64,000 nt of DNA. Source: Chelativorans alearensis (GTDB lineage Bacteria; Pseudomonadota; Alphaproteobacteria; Rhizobiales; Rhizobiaceae). The notes below the pieces were generated by a model. It made no database searches. It worked only from the letters and a program-made list of their open reading frames with translations, and had not been told where the DNA came from. This document shows positions 25,261 through 34,892 of this stretch, piece by piece (the stretch's first letter is position 1; the number at the start of each line of letters is the position of its first letter). Made by a program: the position numbers and the translations under genes. The DNA lies in NCBI RefSeq assembly GCF_010993735.1, contig NZ_WQNI01000021.1, positions 1 to 64,000 of the forward strand, given 5' to 3'.

Positions 25261-25420
25261 AACGTTCGGCGTCTGCCGGATAAGAAAACTTCGCGCATCG
25301 GCCCGAAAACTGGCATCTGTTTTCGGAAAGCACGATGCGCAGATTCAAAAGTTTCAGCGTCCTTTGTCCGCCCTGTTGGGAAGCACGGCGCTGCAAGAAT
25401 GCATTCCAGGGAGGAATGAC

Positions 25421-27367
25421 ATGTCCAGGCTCGAAGCTTCAACGGCGGACAGCACAGAACATATCGAGCAAGACAACCCAAAAATTGTTCTGGCCGGCAA
25501 GATCATCGGCTCGGCTCTGGTGCTGCTCTCGCTGGCGAATGCACTCGATCTTTATCGCGCCTTTGGGCTCGTGTTGATCAACGAGCAGTTGCTGGCCGTC
25601 ATCCTTGGTCTGGGGCTTGCGACAGTCTTCATCCTGCAGCCATTCAAGCAGCACACGGCGAAGACGCGTTTGCCCTGGTATGACATCGTGGCGGCGATAC
25701 TGGCGTTCGGCGCCTGCACCTATGTGGCGGTGAATTATGTCGGCATTGTCGCGACCCTGTTTGACAAGCCGTTTAGCTCCGTGGCTGCTGCCACCATCAT
25801 CGTGGTTTCGGTCGCCGAATGCTTGCGGCGCACCGCGGGAACTATGCTCTTTGGCTTCGTTCTGCTCTTCCTGGTCTTCGGCCTCGTTGGGCACCTTGTC
25901 CCTGGGCACTTTCAGGGGCGCCAGGTCGCCATGGACCGGCTGCTGATCTATCTCGGCATGGACTCAAACGGGATTATCGGATTGCCGATCGGCGTAGTGG
26001 TATCGATCGTCGTGCCCTTCATCTTCTTTGGCAACCTGCTCAACGCATCGGGCGGCGCTAACTTCTTCACCGAGATTTCGGCGGCGCTGATGGGCAAATA
26101 TCGCGGTGGGTCCGCCAAGATCGCTATTGTCGCGTCATCTCTGTTCGGCTCGATCTCGGGCAGCGCGGTAGCCAATGTCGTCTCGACCGGCGTGATTACC
26201 ATTCCAATGATGAAAAGGAGCGGCTATCCGCCGGAGCGGGCAGCGGCTATCGAGGCTGTGGCCTCTACGGGTGGCCAACTCATGCCACCGATGATGGGCG
26301 CGGCTGCCTTCCTGATGGCCGAATTCCTGCAGGTGCCGTACACGGATATCATTCTCGCGGCTCTCATCCCGGCGATCCTTTACTACGTGTCGCTGTTTAT
26401 CCAGGCGGACCTATACGCGGCCAAGGAAGACATACGTTCGGTTGACGAGATGAAATACAATGCGCTCGAGGTGCTCTCAAAGGGCTGGCTCTATATTTCG
26501 CCCTTCGTGGTGATCATTGCCGGACTGTTCACCTTGAACCTGCAGCCGCAGACCGCTGCAATGTATGCGATAGGTTTGATCATACCGATTGCGCTGGTAT
26601 TCGGCTATCGCGGCGTGCGTATGCCCTGGACACGGCTTGTCGAGGCGGTTGGCGATACCGGCGTTGCCGTCACCCAGTTGCTCATGGTCTCAGCCATGGC
26701 GGGCGTGGTGATCGGCGTGCTCAATATCACTGGTCTCGGCTTTGCGTTGACCCAGGCGATCATCGAGCTCTCCGGGGGTAACCTCACGGTCATTCTGCTG
26801 CTTTCCGGTGCCATCTCGATCGTATTGGGCATGGGTATGCCCACGGTGGGTGTGTATCTGCTGCTCGCGACACTTGTTGCGCCTTCGATGGTGGAAGCAG
26901 GCGTACCCCCCATCGCAGCGCATATGTTCGCGTTCTATTTCGGCATCCTGTCGATGATTACTCCTCCCGTTGCCGCCGCGGCATTTGCCGGTGCAACGAT
27001 AGCAAAGGCGGATTTCGTCAAAACCGGATTTGCTGCGGTGGTCTTCGGGTGGCCGGCCTATGTGGTGCCTTTCATCTTCGCCTTGTCGCCCGAGATGCTC
27101 TGGCAAGGTACGCCACTGGAGATCGCCAGGATTTTCGTACTCTCTGTTGCCGGCGTGTGGCTCGTTTCGGCAGGCTGGATCGGCTTCTTTGGCGGAACGC
27201 TGAGCGCCGTATGGCGCTTGGCATTCATTCTGGCGGGTGCCGGTTGCTTTGTACCAGGATCTGCCATTCCCGGCGGTCATCTCATCGACTCGGCCGGCAT
27301 CGCAACCGGCATTGCGCTCGTTGCCGCGCGCCTTGTTCTCAGCCGTACAAAGGTGGTCAATGCTTAA
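25421..27367 (+). CDS. TRAP transporter fused permease (TAXI-associated 4TM/12TM)
   Basis: A 648-residue membrane protein in which the small and large TRAP permease subunits are one chain, normal for TAXI systems. The first about 140 residues give four helices. The DctM-like part shows GSISGSAVANVVSTGVITIPMM, EAVASTGGQLMPPMMGAAAFL and GMGMPTVGVYLLLATLVAP. ATG 25421 has GGGAGGAA upstream. Its stop overlaps the sulfatase ATG by 8 bp, tying transport to desulfation. Confidence 0.92.
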   Translation: MSRLEASTADSTEHIEQDNPKIVLAGKIIGSALVLLSLANALDLYRAFGLVLINEQLLAVILGLGLATVFILQPFKQHTAKTRLPWYDIVAAILAFGACTYVAVNYVGIVATLFDKPFSSVAAATIIVVSVAECLRRTAGTMLFGFVLLFLVFGLVGHLVPGHFQGRQVAMDRLLIYLGMDSNGIIGLPIGVVVSIVVPFIFFGNLLNASGGANFFTEISAALMGKYRGGSAKIAIVASSLFGSISGSAVANVVSTGVITIPMMKRSGYPPERAAAIEAVASTGGQLMPPMMGAAAFLMAEFLQVPYTDIILAALIPAILYYVSLFIQADLYAAKEDIRSVDEMKYNALEVLSKGWLYISPFVVIIAGLFTLNLQPQTAAMYAIGLIIPIALVFGYRGVRMPWTRLVEAVGDTGVAVTQLLMVSAMAGVVIGVLNITGLGFALTQAIIELSGGNLTVILLLSGAISIVLGMGMPTVGVYLLLATLVAPSMVEAGVPPIAAHMFAFYFGILSMITPPVAAAAFAGATIAKADFVKTGFAAVVFGWPAYVVPFIFALSPEMLWQGTPLEIARIFVLSVAGVWLVSAGWIGFFGGTLSAVWRLAFILAGAGCFVPGSAIPGGHLIDSAGIATGIALVAARLVLSRTKVVNA

Positions 27368-28940
27368 GCGTCCGAATTTCATCCTTTTCATTACCGATCA
27401 GCACCGGGCTGATTTTCTGGGATGTTATGGCCACCCGGTGCTCAAAACCCCGAATATCGACAGGCTGGCGGACACCGGTATCAGGTTCGATAAGTTCTAT
27501 GTGACGAGCCCGGTCTGCATGCCAAACAGGGCTAGCCTTATGACCTGCCGCATGCCTTCAAGCCATGGCGTAAGGGCCAACGGCATTCCTCTGGAACGGC
27601 GCAATGTAACCTTCGTCGAGGTGCTCAAGGCTGCCGGATACGAGACCGTGCTGATCGGCAAGAGCCATTTGCAGAACTTCAGCGGCAGGCCATCGATGAT
27701 CGAGCCACCGGTGACACGGCCGGATCATTTCCGGGCCGACAGGCCGCTCGATCAGTCGGTGCGCACTGAGTATCAGGACCCGTTCTTTCGTGTGGAAGAG
27801 CCTGACTTTTGGGATGGACCACAGCCAAAGGTTCCAACGCCATTCTATGGTTTCGACCATGTGGAGTTGGTGACCGGTCACGGGGATGCGGCAGGCGGCG
27901 ACTATGTGCAGTGGCTGGCGGAGCGCGATGCGGATGCGGCATCGAAGATCGGCGTCAAGAACCAGCTGCCGCACGACTATTCCTGCCCGCAGGCCGTGCG
28001 CACGGCGGTGGCGCCGGAGCACTACTCGACCACTTACATCGCCGAGCGGGCGGCAAAATGGATCGAAGATCGCAAGGACAGCGACAAGCCCTTCTTTCTG
28101 ATGGTGTCCTGGCCAGACCCGCACCATCCGTTCAATCCGCCGGGTAAATACTGGGACATGTACAAGCCCGAGGAAATGGCGTTACCCGCGGCCTTTGCCG
28201 CCAATGATTGGACGCCGCCCTTCCACGTGGCGGCGGCGATCCGGGAGCGCGAGGAAGGGCGGGCAAACCTTGCGGGCATGAGTACGGTCGCATGCTCGGC
28301 GCGCGAGGCGTTGGAGGCCCGCGCATTGACTTGCGGCTTGATCGCAATGATTGACGACGCTCTGGGCACGGTTGTCTCCAGTCTCGACCGGACGGGCAGG
28401 GCGGACGATACGGTGAAGATATTCACCTCCGACCATGGCGATCATCTGGGCGACCACAGGCTGCTTTTCAAAGGTGCAGAGCAGTACGAACAGATCACCA
28501 GGGTTCCATTTATCTGGTCGGATCCGGAGGGGAAGGCGGGCGAGCAAACCGGTGCCATTGGCCAGACACTCGACATCGGCACGACGATACTCGAGCGCGC
28601 CATGGTTGAGGCACCGGTCGGCATGCAAGGCATCAAGCTGCCAGTTGCGGGCGGGGAGGGACGCCGGGCCGCACTTATTCAATATGACCACCAGAAGACC
28701 GACCCCGCTTTCGGACCACAGCCGAGAGTCCATACCCTCCATGACGGCCGTTGGCGGCTTTCGCTCTATCACGGATCCGATTTTGGGGAGCTCTACGACC
28801 TCGAGGCGGACCCGGAGGAGCTAAGCAATCTGTTCGATAACCCTGCCGCCACCTGCGAGAAGGTTCGGCTGATGGAAATGCTGGCGCGAGCGGAGATCGC
28901 AGTGGTTGACCGGGCGCCGGGGCCGACCGGACAGGCCTAG
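27360..28940 (+). CDS. Sulfatase, formylglycine-dependent
   Basis: A 526-residue member of the alkaline phosphatase/type I sulfatase superfamily. The maturation motif C-x-P-x-R is present: Cys53 in VCMPNRAS, converted to formylglycine by an FGE not seen here. Metal ligands include Asp13 in ITDQHR and the TSDHGDHLGDH block. There is no signal peptide, so it acts in the cytoplasm. The start overlaps the transporter gene by 8 bp. The sequence resembles choline-sulfatase/arylsulfatase groups. Context suggests it removes sulfate from an imported aryl sulfate, but phosphonate or phosphodiester hydrolase activity is known in this superfamily. Confidence 0.88.
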   Translation: MLKRPNFILFITDQHRADFLGCYGHPVLKTPNIDRLADTGIRFDKFYVTSPVCMPNRASLMTCRMPSSHGVRANGIPLERRNVTFVEVLKAAGYETVLIGKSHLQNFSGRPSMIEPPVTRPDHFRADRPLDQSVRTEYQDPFFRVEEPDFWDGPQPKVPTPFYGFDHVELVTGHGDAAGGDYVQWLAERDADAASKIGVKNQLPHDYSCPQAVRTAVAPEHYSTTYIAERAAKWIEDRKDSDKPFFLMVSWPDPHHPFNPPGKYWDMYKPEEMALPAAFAANDWTPPFHVAAAIREREEGRANLAGMSTVACSAREALEARALTCGLIAMIDDALGTVVSSLDRTGRADDTVKIFTSDHGDHLGDHRLLFKGAEQYEQITRVPFIWSDPEGKAGEQTGAIGQTLDIGTTILERAMVEAPVGMQGIKLPVAGGEGRRAALIQYDHQKTDPAFGPQPRVHTLHDGRWRLSLYHGSDFGELYDLEADPEELSNLFDNPAATCEKVRLMEMLARAEIAVVDRAPGPTGQA

Positions 28941-29012
28941 CAAACCGACCAGATATCGAAAGCAGGTCTTCTGTGAAGAAAGGCGCATGACAGTTCGAGG
29001 GAGGAGAGTTAC

Positions 29013-29894
29013 ATGTCTATCAATCGCAAGTCCTACGCCAAAGGCCGCGCAGGTAGCGGAGCTTCATTGAAAGCGGTCCCAAGACTGTCGCGGCGCTTGG
29101 TTTTGACCGGGGCCTCGACGATTGCGGCGGCCACCCTGACGTCCGGCCTGGCAGCTCCTGCCGTCGCCCAGACAAGCCGGAAGACGTTCGTTCTGGTGCA
29201 TGGTGCCTGGCATGGGGGCTGGTGCTGGAAATACGTTCGCGACATCCTCGAGGCGAAGGGACACCGCGTGTACACGCCGACAATGACGGGCCTTGCGGAG
29301 TATTCGCATATGCTCAGTGCGGACGTCGACATGGATACGCACATCCAGGATATCACCAACCTGTTCTGGTGGGAGGACCTCAACGACGTCACCCTCGTTG
29401 CCCATTCTTATGCCGGTTGGGTCTGTTCGGGCGCCCTTGAGAACGTTGAAAAGCAGGTATCCTCGCTGGTCATGGTAGACGCATTTCTTCCGGTGGATGG
29501 GACAAGCGCCTATGACACCAACATACCCCAGCAACAAGCGAAGCTTGACGAGTTGCGTGCAGCAGGCCTCATAGCGAGGCCTCCAATTCCGGCGGAAGCC
29601 TTCAGGGTAAAAACGCAAGCGAATATCGATTGGGTCAACGCCAAGATGACTCCTCAGCCAATGAATGCTGTTTTCACAAAGATCCAACTTACCGGCGCGC
29701 GCGAGCGGATAGGTAAGAAGTTGTTTGTACGGGCTCTCGGCTTTCCGCAGCCTGCGTTCGCCAAGAACTACGAAGACACCAAGGCCGATCCGACCTGGAA
29801 TACCTATGGGGTGCCGGAGGATCAGTCTGGACACGACATTATGGTTGATGCACCTGAACTGCTCTCTAAATTGGTCGAGCAGGCGGCTGCCTAA
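29013..29894 (+). CDS. Tat-exported alpha/beta hydrolase
   Basis: A 293-residue hydrolase with a twin-arginine signal (RLSRRLVLTGAST, cut after PAVAQ). The mature part begins FVLVHGAWHGGWCWKYV, with the nucleophile Ser in VAHSYAGW and the catalytic His in DQSGHDIM near the C-terminus. This HGAWHGGW subgroup includes esterases and hydroxynitrile lyase-like enzymes. A periplasmic esterase beside aromatic uptake genes could release a phenolic acid from an ester. GGGAGGAG precedes the ATG. It is convergent with metF. Confidence 0.85.
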   Translation: MSINRKSYAKGRAGSGASLKAVPRLSRRLVLTGASTIAAATLTSGLAAPAVAQTSRKTFVLVHGAWHGGWCWKYVRDILEAKGHRVYTPTMTGLAEYSHMLSADVDMDTHIQDITNLFWWEDLNDVTLVAHSYAGWVCSGALENVEKQVSSLVMVDAFLPVDGTSAYDTNIPQQQAKLDELRAAGLIARPPIPAEAFRVKTQANIDWVNAKMTPQPMNAVFTKIQLTGARERIGKKLFVRALGFPQPAFAKNYEDTKADPTWNTYGVPEDQSGHDIMVDAPELLSKLVEQAAA

Positions 29895-29907
29895 TCGCGA
29901 CTAAGGA

Positions 29908-29932
29908 GGGTGGTGCGCATCACGCACCGCCC
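29908..29932. terminator. Bidirectional stem-loop between convergent genes
   Basis: GGGTGGTGCG (29908-29917) pairs with CGCACCGCCC (29923-29932) across a 5-base loop, with one G-T wobble. It lies between the convergent hydrolase and metF 3' ends and overlaps the metF stop, a typical position for a shared terminator. Confidence 0.55.
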
Positions 29933-30828
29933 CCACGCTTGTCATCCCACGTACCCCGCTCGATCAGCCATGCCGCCGTGCCCTTTATCCCGCCGAATGG
30001 AAAGACATGAAGCTGCTGGATCGCCGAAGCGGGATTGGAGCGCGCATAGGCCTCAATAGGCTCTACCACCTCGTCGGGCGAGAAGCCACCCATAAGCGTA
30101 GCAAGGGAGCCGCTGCGCTTTTTGAGGAAGGATACAGAGTTCCCCACGCCGCATATTGCAGCATACTTGACCATTGTCGTCAGTTTGGCCGGACCAGCGA
30201 CCCCGATATGGACGGGCAAATCGATGCCATGCGCCGACAGGCCACCCGCCCATTCGGCGAACTTTCTCCCATCGAAGCCAAACTGTGTCACGATACGCAT
30301 TCGCGCGCCGGTGCGCTCGCCAAAATCCCGCTTGAGTTTGAGTATATCGATGGCTTCTGCCTCGGAGAAATCCGGGCTGCCCTCTGGATGGCCTGCAATG
30401 GCGATGTCGCTGATGCCGTATTTGTCGAACATTCCCGTTTCGAGCAAATCTATCGACCCGGCAAACGGCCCGGCGGGCTTGTCAACTCCCCCGCCTACAA
30501 TGAGAACGTCGCGCACACCGGCCTCCTCGGCCATTGTCCTGACGTGGTTCTCGAAGGCCACGGGATCGAAAATGCGGCGGACGGCGATGTGCGGGACAGG
30601 CTTATAGCCCAGATCGCGCACCCTTCTGGTCGCCATGACCTGCGTAAAACGCTCGTTCTTGCCAATATCGGTGACATAGACCCGGACACCTGGCGGGAAC
30701 AGGCCCGGCAGGTCGGCGAACTCCACGGCTTGTCGGGGCGACATCTCAATGGAGGCTGCGAGCCTGGTCGATCCCGCGTCCCGGTCGACAGTCGGTGTGG
30801 CAGCGTTGGACAGAGAGAATAATGTCAT
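29920..30828 (-). CDS. metF: Methylenetetrahydrofolate reductase family protein
   Basis: A 302-residue FAD-dependent enzyme of the MetF family. Signatures are ASIEMSPRQ near residue 25, [33 protein letters not shown], and IVTQFGFDG for folate and flavin binding. It interconverts 5,10-methylene-THF and 5-methyl-THF; beside a LigM-type O-demethylase it would oxidise the methyl-THF produced. In Sphingobium SYK-6 a metF gene likewise neighbours ligM. The start codon overlaps the frame-corrected purU stop (ATGA), so purU and metF form one operon. Confidence 0.88.
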   Translation of the reverse strand: MTLFSLSNAATPTVDRDAGSTRLAASIEMSPRQAVEFADLPGLFPPGVRVYVTDIGKNERFTQVMATRRVRDLGYKPVPHIAVRRIFDPVAFENHVRTMAEEAGVRDVLIVGGGVDKPAGPFAGSIDLLETGMFDKYGISDIAIAGHPEGSPDFSEAEAIDILKLKRDFGERTGARMRIVTQFGFDGRKFAEWAGGLSAHGIDLPVHIGVAGPAKLTTMVKYAAICGVGNSVSFLKKRSGSLATLMGGFSPDEVVEPIEAYARSNPASAIQQLHVFPFGGIKGTAAWLIERGTWDDKRGGGA

Positions 30829-31669
30829 GAGAACACCACCGTCTTGCGCCCGTTGATCAGGACGCGATCTTCAAGGTGCAGCGCCACGGCGCGCGCGAGA
30901 ACGCGACGTTCGATATCCCGTCTCTTTCGGACGAGATCGTCGGCCTATCGGCGTGGGTGACGTGTTCGACGTCCTGCGCGATGATCGGTCCCTCGTCGAG
31001 GTCTGCGGTGACGTAATGTGCCGTCGCGCCGATGGTCTTGACCCCGCGTTCGTGAGCTTGGTGATAGGGCTTCGCACCCTTGAAACCGGGCAGGAACGAA
31101 TGGTGGATGTTGATGCAGCGGCCTGAAAGATAGGCCGAAAACTCATCGGACAGAATTTGCATGTACCGGGCCAGAACGATCAGTTCGGCCCCGGTTTCCT
31201 CGATCACTGCTTTGACCTGACTTTCCTGCTCAAACTTCGTTTCTTTGGTGATTGCGAGGTGATGATATGGAATCGCCATATGCATGGTGACACGGAGCGC
31301 AGAACTGGGATGGTTGGAGACGATGCCGACGCATTCCATGTTCAATTCGCCAATGCGCGTCCGGTAAAGCAGATCGCCCATGCAGTGATCGAATTTGGAT
31401 ACAAGGATCAGAACTGCGCGCTTGCGGCGACTTGGCCGCAATGCCCACTCCAGACCGAAATTGGACACTTCGTTCAAGAAACCGGCCTGGAAGGCGTCGA
31501 CGCCCTGGTTCATCGTAAAGGCGACGCGCATGAAGAAGTTTCCGGTTTCCCGGTCGTCGAATTGCTGCGCCTCGTAAATATCCCCGCCATTCTCTGCAAG
31601 GCGGCCGGCTACGGCGGCGACGATGCCCGCCCGGTTCCTGCACTTCAGGGTCAGAATATATTGCGACAT
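30825..31669 (-). pseudogene. purU: Formyltetrahydrofolate deformylase, frameshifted near the 3' end
   Basis: PurU hydrolyses 10-formyl-THF to formate and THF, closing the C1 disposal route. The ACT-type start (ILTLKCRNRAGIVAAVAGRL) and the catalytic formyl-transfer block (INIHHSFLPGFKGAKPYHQA, then GATAHYVTADLDEGPII) are intact. After EHVTHAD near 30944-30949 a one-base loss shifts the frame, and the shifted product stops at 30857. In the corrected frame the sequence continues [19 protein letters not shown] and ends NGRKTVVFS with a TGA overlapping metF. The break removes only the last about 40 residues; it is either a sequencing error or recent inactivation. Confidence 0.8.
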
Positions 31670-31864
31670 GACTCCCTTCCTCCCACGAAACGTCGTGATA
31701 CTTCCGTCCTCCCACCCAGATCGGTACGAGGCGCAAGAAGCTGACGCCGGCGCGGGTATTTCAGGATCGGCTGAGCATCCCGTATCACGGTGGATAAGGG
31801 TGCCGCTTATGCTTGATCCGAAAATTCTGAACTAAAATGATTATATCAATGGGGCCGAACCGGC

Positions 31865-33112
31865 CTATATTTTCTCCCCGGGGGCTGAGGACAGAGAATC
31901 GCGCAAAATGCCCGTAAATATTTCTAGGATCTCGCTTGAACTTTCCGTTCGCTTCAGCGTGAGCCCGATCGGGATTTCGGAGTCGGGCAGATCGACATTG
32001 ATCTTCTTGAGACTTGGCGGAAGGTTCGCGATATGCTGATCACTGTAGCTCAGGAGCCCGATCGAGTTGCTGTTGATGATGACTTGCTCCGCGTTGCTGA
32101 ACGACAGGATTTCACACGTCTGGGCGGGAGGGACCGCGCCCACGGACTCGAACAGCCTCCCGAAGTAGGATCGTACCGGTGTACCGTGGGGCGCCACGAT
32201 CCACTTTTCATTCTGCAGGTCGGAAATTGTCAGCAGGCGCGCGTGGCAGGGGTGAGCTTGCCGAGCAACGAGCGTGAAGCGCTCGTTGTAAAGGAAGATT
32301 TCCTCGAGTTCGGGGAAGGGGGTGGGAGAGCGCAGTATCCCGATCATACAATCGAGCTCGCCCCGCCGAAGGGCCTCAGTCAGCATGTTGTAGCTTCCCG
32401 GCACCGCGATCAGGCGCAGATGCGGGTAGCGGTTGGTAAGGTAACCAAAAGCCCGTGCCACCAGATCCTGCCCCGAGAATGGCAGCATGCCGACCGCCAG
32501 CCTTCCGATCAGACCGCGCCTGGGCTCCAAATTGATAGTGTTCAGGGACAGCTCCTGCAATAACTCGCCCCGAAGTGTGGCGAGCCTCCGCGCCTGAGGG
32601 CTCGCTTGCAACCCGCTGCGCCGTCGCTCGAACAACGGCTGCCGGCAATAATCCGAGATGGCCGAGAGTGACCGACTGATGGCTGGTTGGGTCATTCCCA
32701 GATGGACTGAGGCTGCCGATGCGCTCCCGAAACGTATCACCGCCGAAACGGCGTCGAGATGATGCCAGCGCAGGAAGTGCGTCAGATTTGGCCTTGAATT
32801 GCTAATAGCCTCGATGTCCGCTTCTGCCCTCGCAATGAGCTTGAGAGCGGCAGAACATCGCGGCAGGATCGTATCGCCCCAAACGGTCGGCTCGGTACCG
32901 CTCCAGCCCCTTTGAAAGAGCGTTACGCCAAGCAGGTTCTCGGCCGATGCAACCGTCCGAGAGACCACGGGCTGACTCATGTTGAGGACGCGTGAAGCTT
33001 CATCGAACCCTTGCGCTATTGCTACCGCCTCGATCACTCTGGCTTGCTTGAGGCTAAGTCGGCCCTGCATGTTCATGTTCTTGGTATAATCAAAATGGCT
33101 TAGATTATTCAA
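31865..33112 (-). CDS. LysR-family regulator with two tandem DNA-binding domains
   Basis: At 415 residues this is about 110 longer than a normal LysR protein. Two winged-helix domains stand in series: residues about 18-80 (IEAVAIAQGFDEASRVLNMS, then QPVVSRTVASAENLLGV) and about 113-175 (LDAVSAVIRFGSASAASVHL, then TQPAISRSLSAISDYCRQPL). A single ligand-binding domain follows (GRLAVGMLPFSGQDLVARAF onward). Such an arrangement could bind extended or paired half-sites. It is divergent from the O-demethylase gene across 72 bp, so it probably regulates that gene and perhaps itself. Confidence 0.85.
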   Translation of the reverse strand: MNNLSHFDYTKNMNMQGRLSLKQARVIEAVAIAQGFDEASRVLNMSQPVVSRTVASAENLLGVTLFQRGWSGTEPTVWGDTILPRCSAALKLIARAEADIEAISNSRPNLTHFLRWHHLDAVSAVIRFGSASAASVHLGMTQPAISRSLSAISDYCRQPLFERRRSGLQASPQARRLATLRGELLQELSLNTINLEPRRGLIGRLAVGMLPFSGQDLVARAFGYLTNRYPHLRLIAVPGSYNMLTEALRRGELDCMIGILRSPTPFPELEEIFLYNERFTLVARQAHPCHARLLTISDLQNEKWIVAPHGTPVRSYFGRLFESVGAVPPAQTCEILSFSNAEQVIINSNSIGLLSYSDQHIANLPPSLKKINVDLPDSEIPIGLTLKRTESSSEILEIFTGILRDSLSSAPGEKI

Positions 33113-33184
33113 TAACTACATAAGCGATGACGGCCGCCCAATGTTAAGTGAGGAGGAACACGACCAACAGGGAGGACGGGCGGA

Positions 33185-34558
33185 ATGGCCGACAAGAACC
33201 TGCAAGAGAAAATCGATCGGATTGGCAATCCATCACATATGTTGCAGAATTCGCCGGTGGGGCCGTACGTGTTTCCCATTGCGCCGCAATATACAAACTG
33301 GATGGAGGAGGTGCGCGCATGGCGCCATGGCGCAGTACTGCTTAATCAATCCTATCACATGACCGATTTGTACGTGCGGGGCCCAGATGCCATCAAGTTC
33401 ATGTCCTATGTCGGCGTCAACAGCTTCGCTAATTTCGGCCGCGATAAAGCCAAGCAGTTGGTCTGCGTCAACCATGACGGTTACGTCATAGGCGACGGCA
33501 TCATATTCGGTCTCGAAGATGATGAAATCCTCTATGTCGGGCGCCCGCCTCTCGCGCACTGGATGAAGTTTCAAGCCGAGATCGGCGACTTTGATGTCGA
33601 GACCGAGCTGGACATCCGGTCAGTCGAAAACCCCGACAAGCCCCGCAGGCTCTACCGCTACGAGGTGCAGGGGCCACTTGCGCTCGACATCCTCAACGAG
33701 GTCAATGAGGGCGGTCCGCTGACCACCAAGTTTTTCAACATGGGAGAAATCACCATAGCGGGCTGCAAGGCGCGGACACTGAGTCACGGCATGGGTGGCG
33801 CGAAAGGTCTGGAACTGTGGGGGCCATACGAAGACGGAACGAAGGTTTATGACCGCCTGCTCGAAGTCGGGGAAAAGTATGGCCTGCTTCGTGCCGGCGC
33901 GCGGTCCTATTCGTGCGCGGCCATGGAATCTGGATGGATTCCATCTCCATTGCCGGCCATCTATTCGGGCGAAAAGATGCGTCCCTACCGCGAATGGTTG
34001 CCGGCCAACGGTTTTGAAGCCACCTGCTCGGTCGGAGGAAGTTTCCAGCCCGATAATGTCGAGGACTTCTACCTCACGCCATGGGATCTCGACTACGGGC
34101 GGGTGGTGAAGTTCGACCACGACTTCATCGGGCGCGAGGCGCTTGAGAAGATGGAAGGCGAAGTGCATCGCACCAAGGTGACGCTTGTTTGGAGCAAGGA
34201 AGATGTCCTCAAGATTTTTGCCGGCATGATGGAGGAGTTTCCCGGTCCCAAGCTGATGGAACTGCCTGCTGGCCACTATGCGGCGCATCCTTATGATCAG
34301 GTCTTGTTGGACAACGAACTGGTGGGTTTGTCGACCTACCCGGTGTATTCGGCCAACGAGCGGGCGTGGATCTCCCTCGCCATGGTGCGCGGCGCTCTGG
34401 CCGAACGGGGAACGAGACTTTCCGTCCTTTGGGGTGAGGCTGATGGCGGCACGAAGAAGCCGCATGTCGAAAGGCACTGTCAGATGGAGGTGGGGGCCGA
34501 GGTATACCCGTGGCCGATTCATGAGGCTGCACGGGTCGAATATCGGGCGCAGCGCTGA
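33185..34558 (+). CDS. THF-dependent aromatic O-demethylase, LigM/DesA type
   Basis: A 457-residue GcvT-fold enzyme that transfers the methyl group of a methoxy-aromatic acid to THF, giving the catechol and 5-methyl-THF. It parallels LigM of Sphingobium SYK-6 along its length: VFPIAPQYTNWMEEV, HMTDLYVRGPDAIKFMS, VIGDGIIFGLEDDEILYVGR, LESGWIPSPLPAIYSGEK-like SGWIPSPLPAIYSG, REWLPANGFEA and VKFDHDFIGREAL. GGGAGGACGGG precedes the ATG. The nearby metF and purU can oxidise and release the C1 unit, and hydrolase-LigA/LigB can cleave the ring. Substrate choice (vanillate, syringate or 3-O-methylgallate) is not resolvable. Confidence 0.9.
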   Translation: MADKNLQEKIDRIGNPSHMLQNSPVGPYVFPIAPQYTNWMEEVRAWRHGAVLLNQSYHMTDLYVRGPDAIKFMSYVGVNSFANFGRDKAKQLVCVNHDGYVIGDGIIFGLEDDEILYVGRPPLAHWMKFQAEIGDFDVETELDIRSVENPDKPRRLYRYEVQGPLALDILNEVNEGGPLTTKFFNMGEITIAGCKARTLSHGMGGAKGLELWGPYEDGTKVYDRLLEVGEKYGLLRAGARSYSCAAMESGWIPSPLPAIYSGEKMRPYREWLPANGFEATCSVGGSFQPDNVEDFYLTPWDLDYGRVVKFDHDFIGREALEKMEGEVHRTKVTLVWSKEDVLKIFAGMMEEFPGPKLMELPAGHYAAHPYDQVLLDNELVGLSTYPVYSANERAWISLAMVRGALAERGTRLSVLWGEADGGTKKPHVERHCQMEVGAEVYPWPIHEAARVEYRAQR

Positions 34559-34571
34559 GGGGCGGGCCGGT

Positions 34572-34873
34572 TTACCGCCTCGCTTTCGCGACTGAAGCGC
34601 CCTCGATCTGCGCCCCGCTTTCGGCGTCGAACATGGCCACTATCACATGCCGAACCGGGCGCCCGGTGGAGCGCCCTCGTGCATCTTAGCCTCCGAATGA
34701 TAACGCGGATGGTCGCGCCACACCAAAGCAGCCGGCACCACTCCGAGGTAAACCTCGAGGCCCGCCGTTCTCTTATGGTTTCATGCATCCACGGCGTCAG
34801 CGCTGCCTGGGCCGAACGCGATCTCGACGGCGGCCGCCGCAAGAACGGCCAGAAGCTGTTTCGCCGAGTTTAT
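34572..34873 (-). pseudogene. Decayed small periplasmic protein gene downstream of copA
   Basis: Three minus-strand frames in order give a signal-peptide-like stretch (NSAKQLLAVLAAAAVEIAFG; ATA stands where ATG is expected, behind GGAGG), then LEVYLGVVPAALV and SEAKMHEGAPPG, then RPVRHVIVAMFDAESGAQIE ending at a TAA at 34572. The order is consistent with one gene broken by at least two frameshifts and truncated at its 3' end. The HVIVAMFDAESG block resembles small secreted proteins found near metal-resistance genes, which is a weak inference. It sits directly after copA on the same strand. Confidence 0.4.
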
Positions 34874-34892
34874 GGCGACCTTCCCGCCTCCT

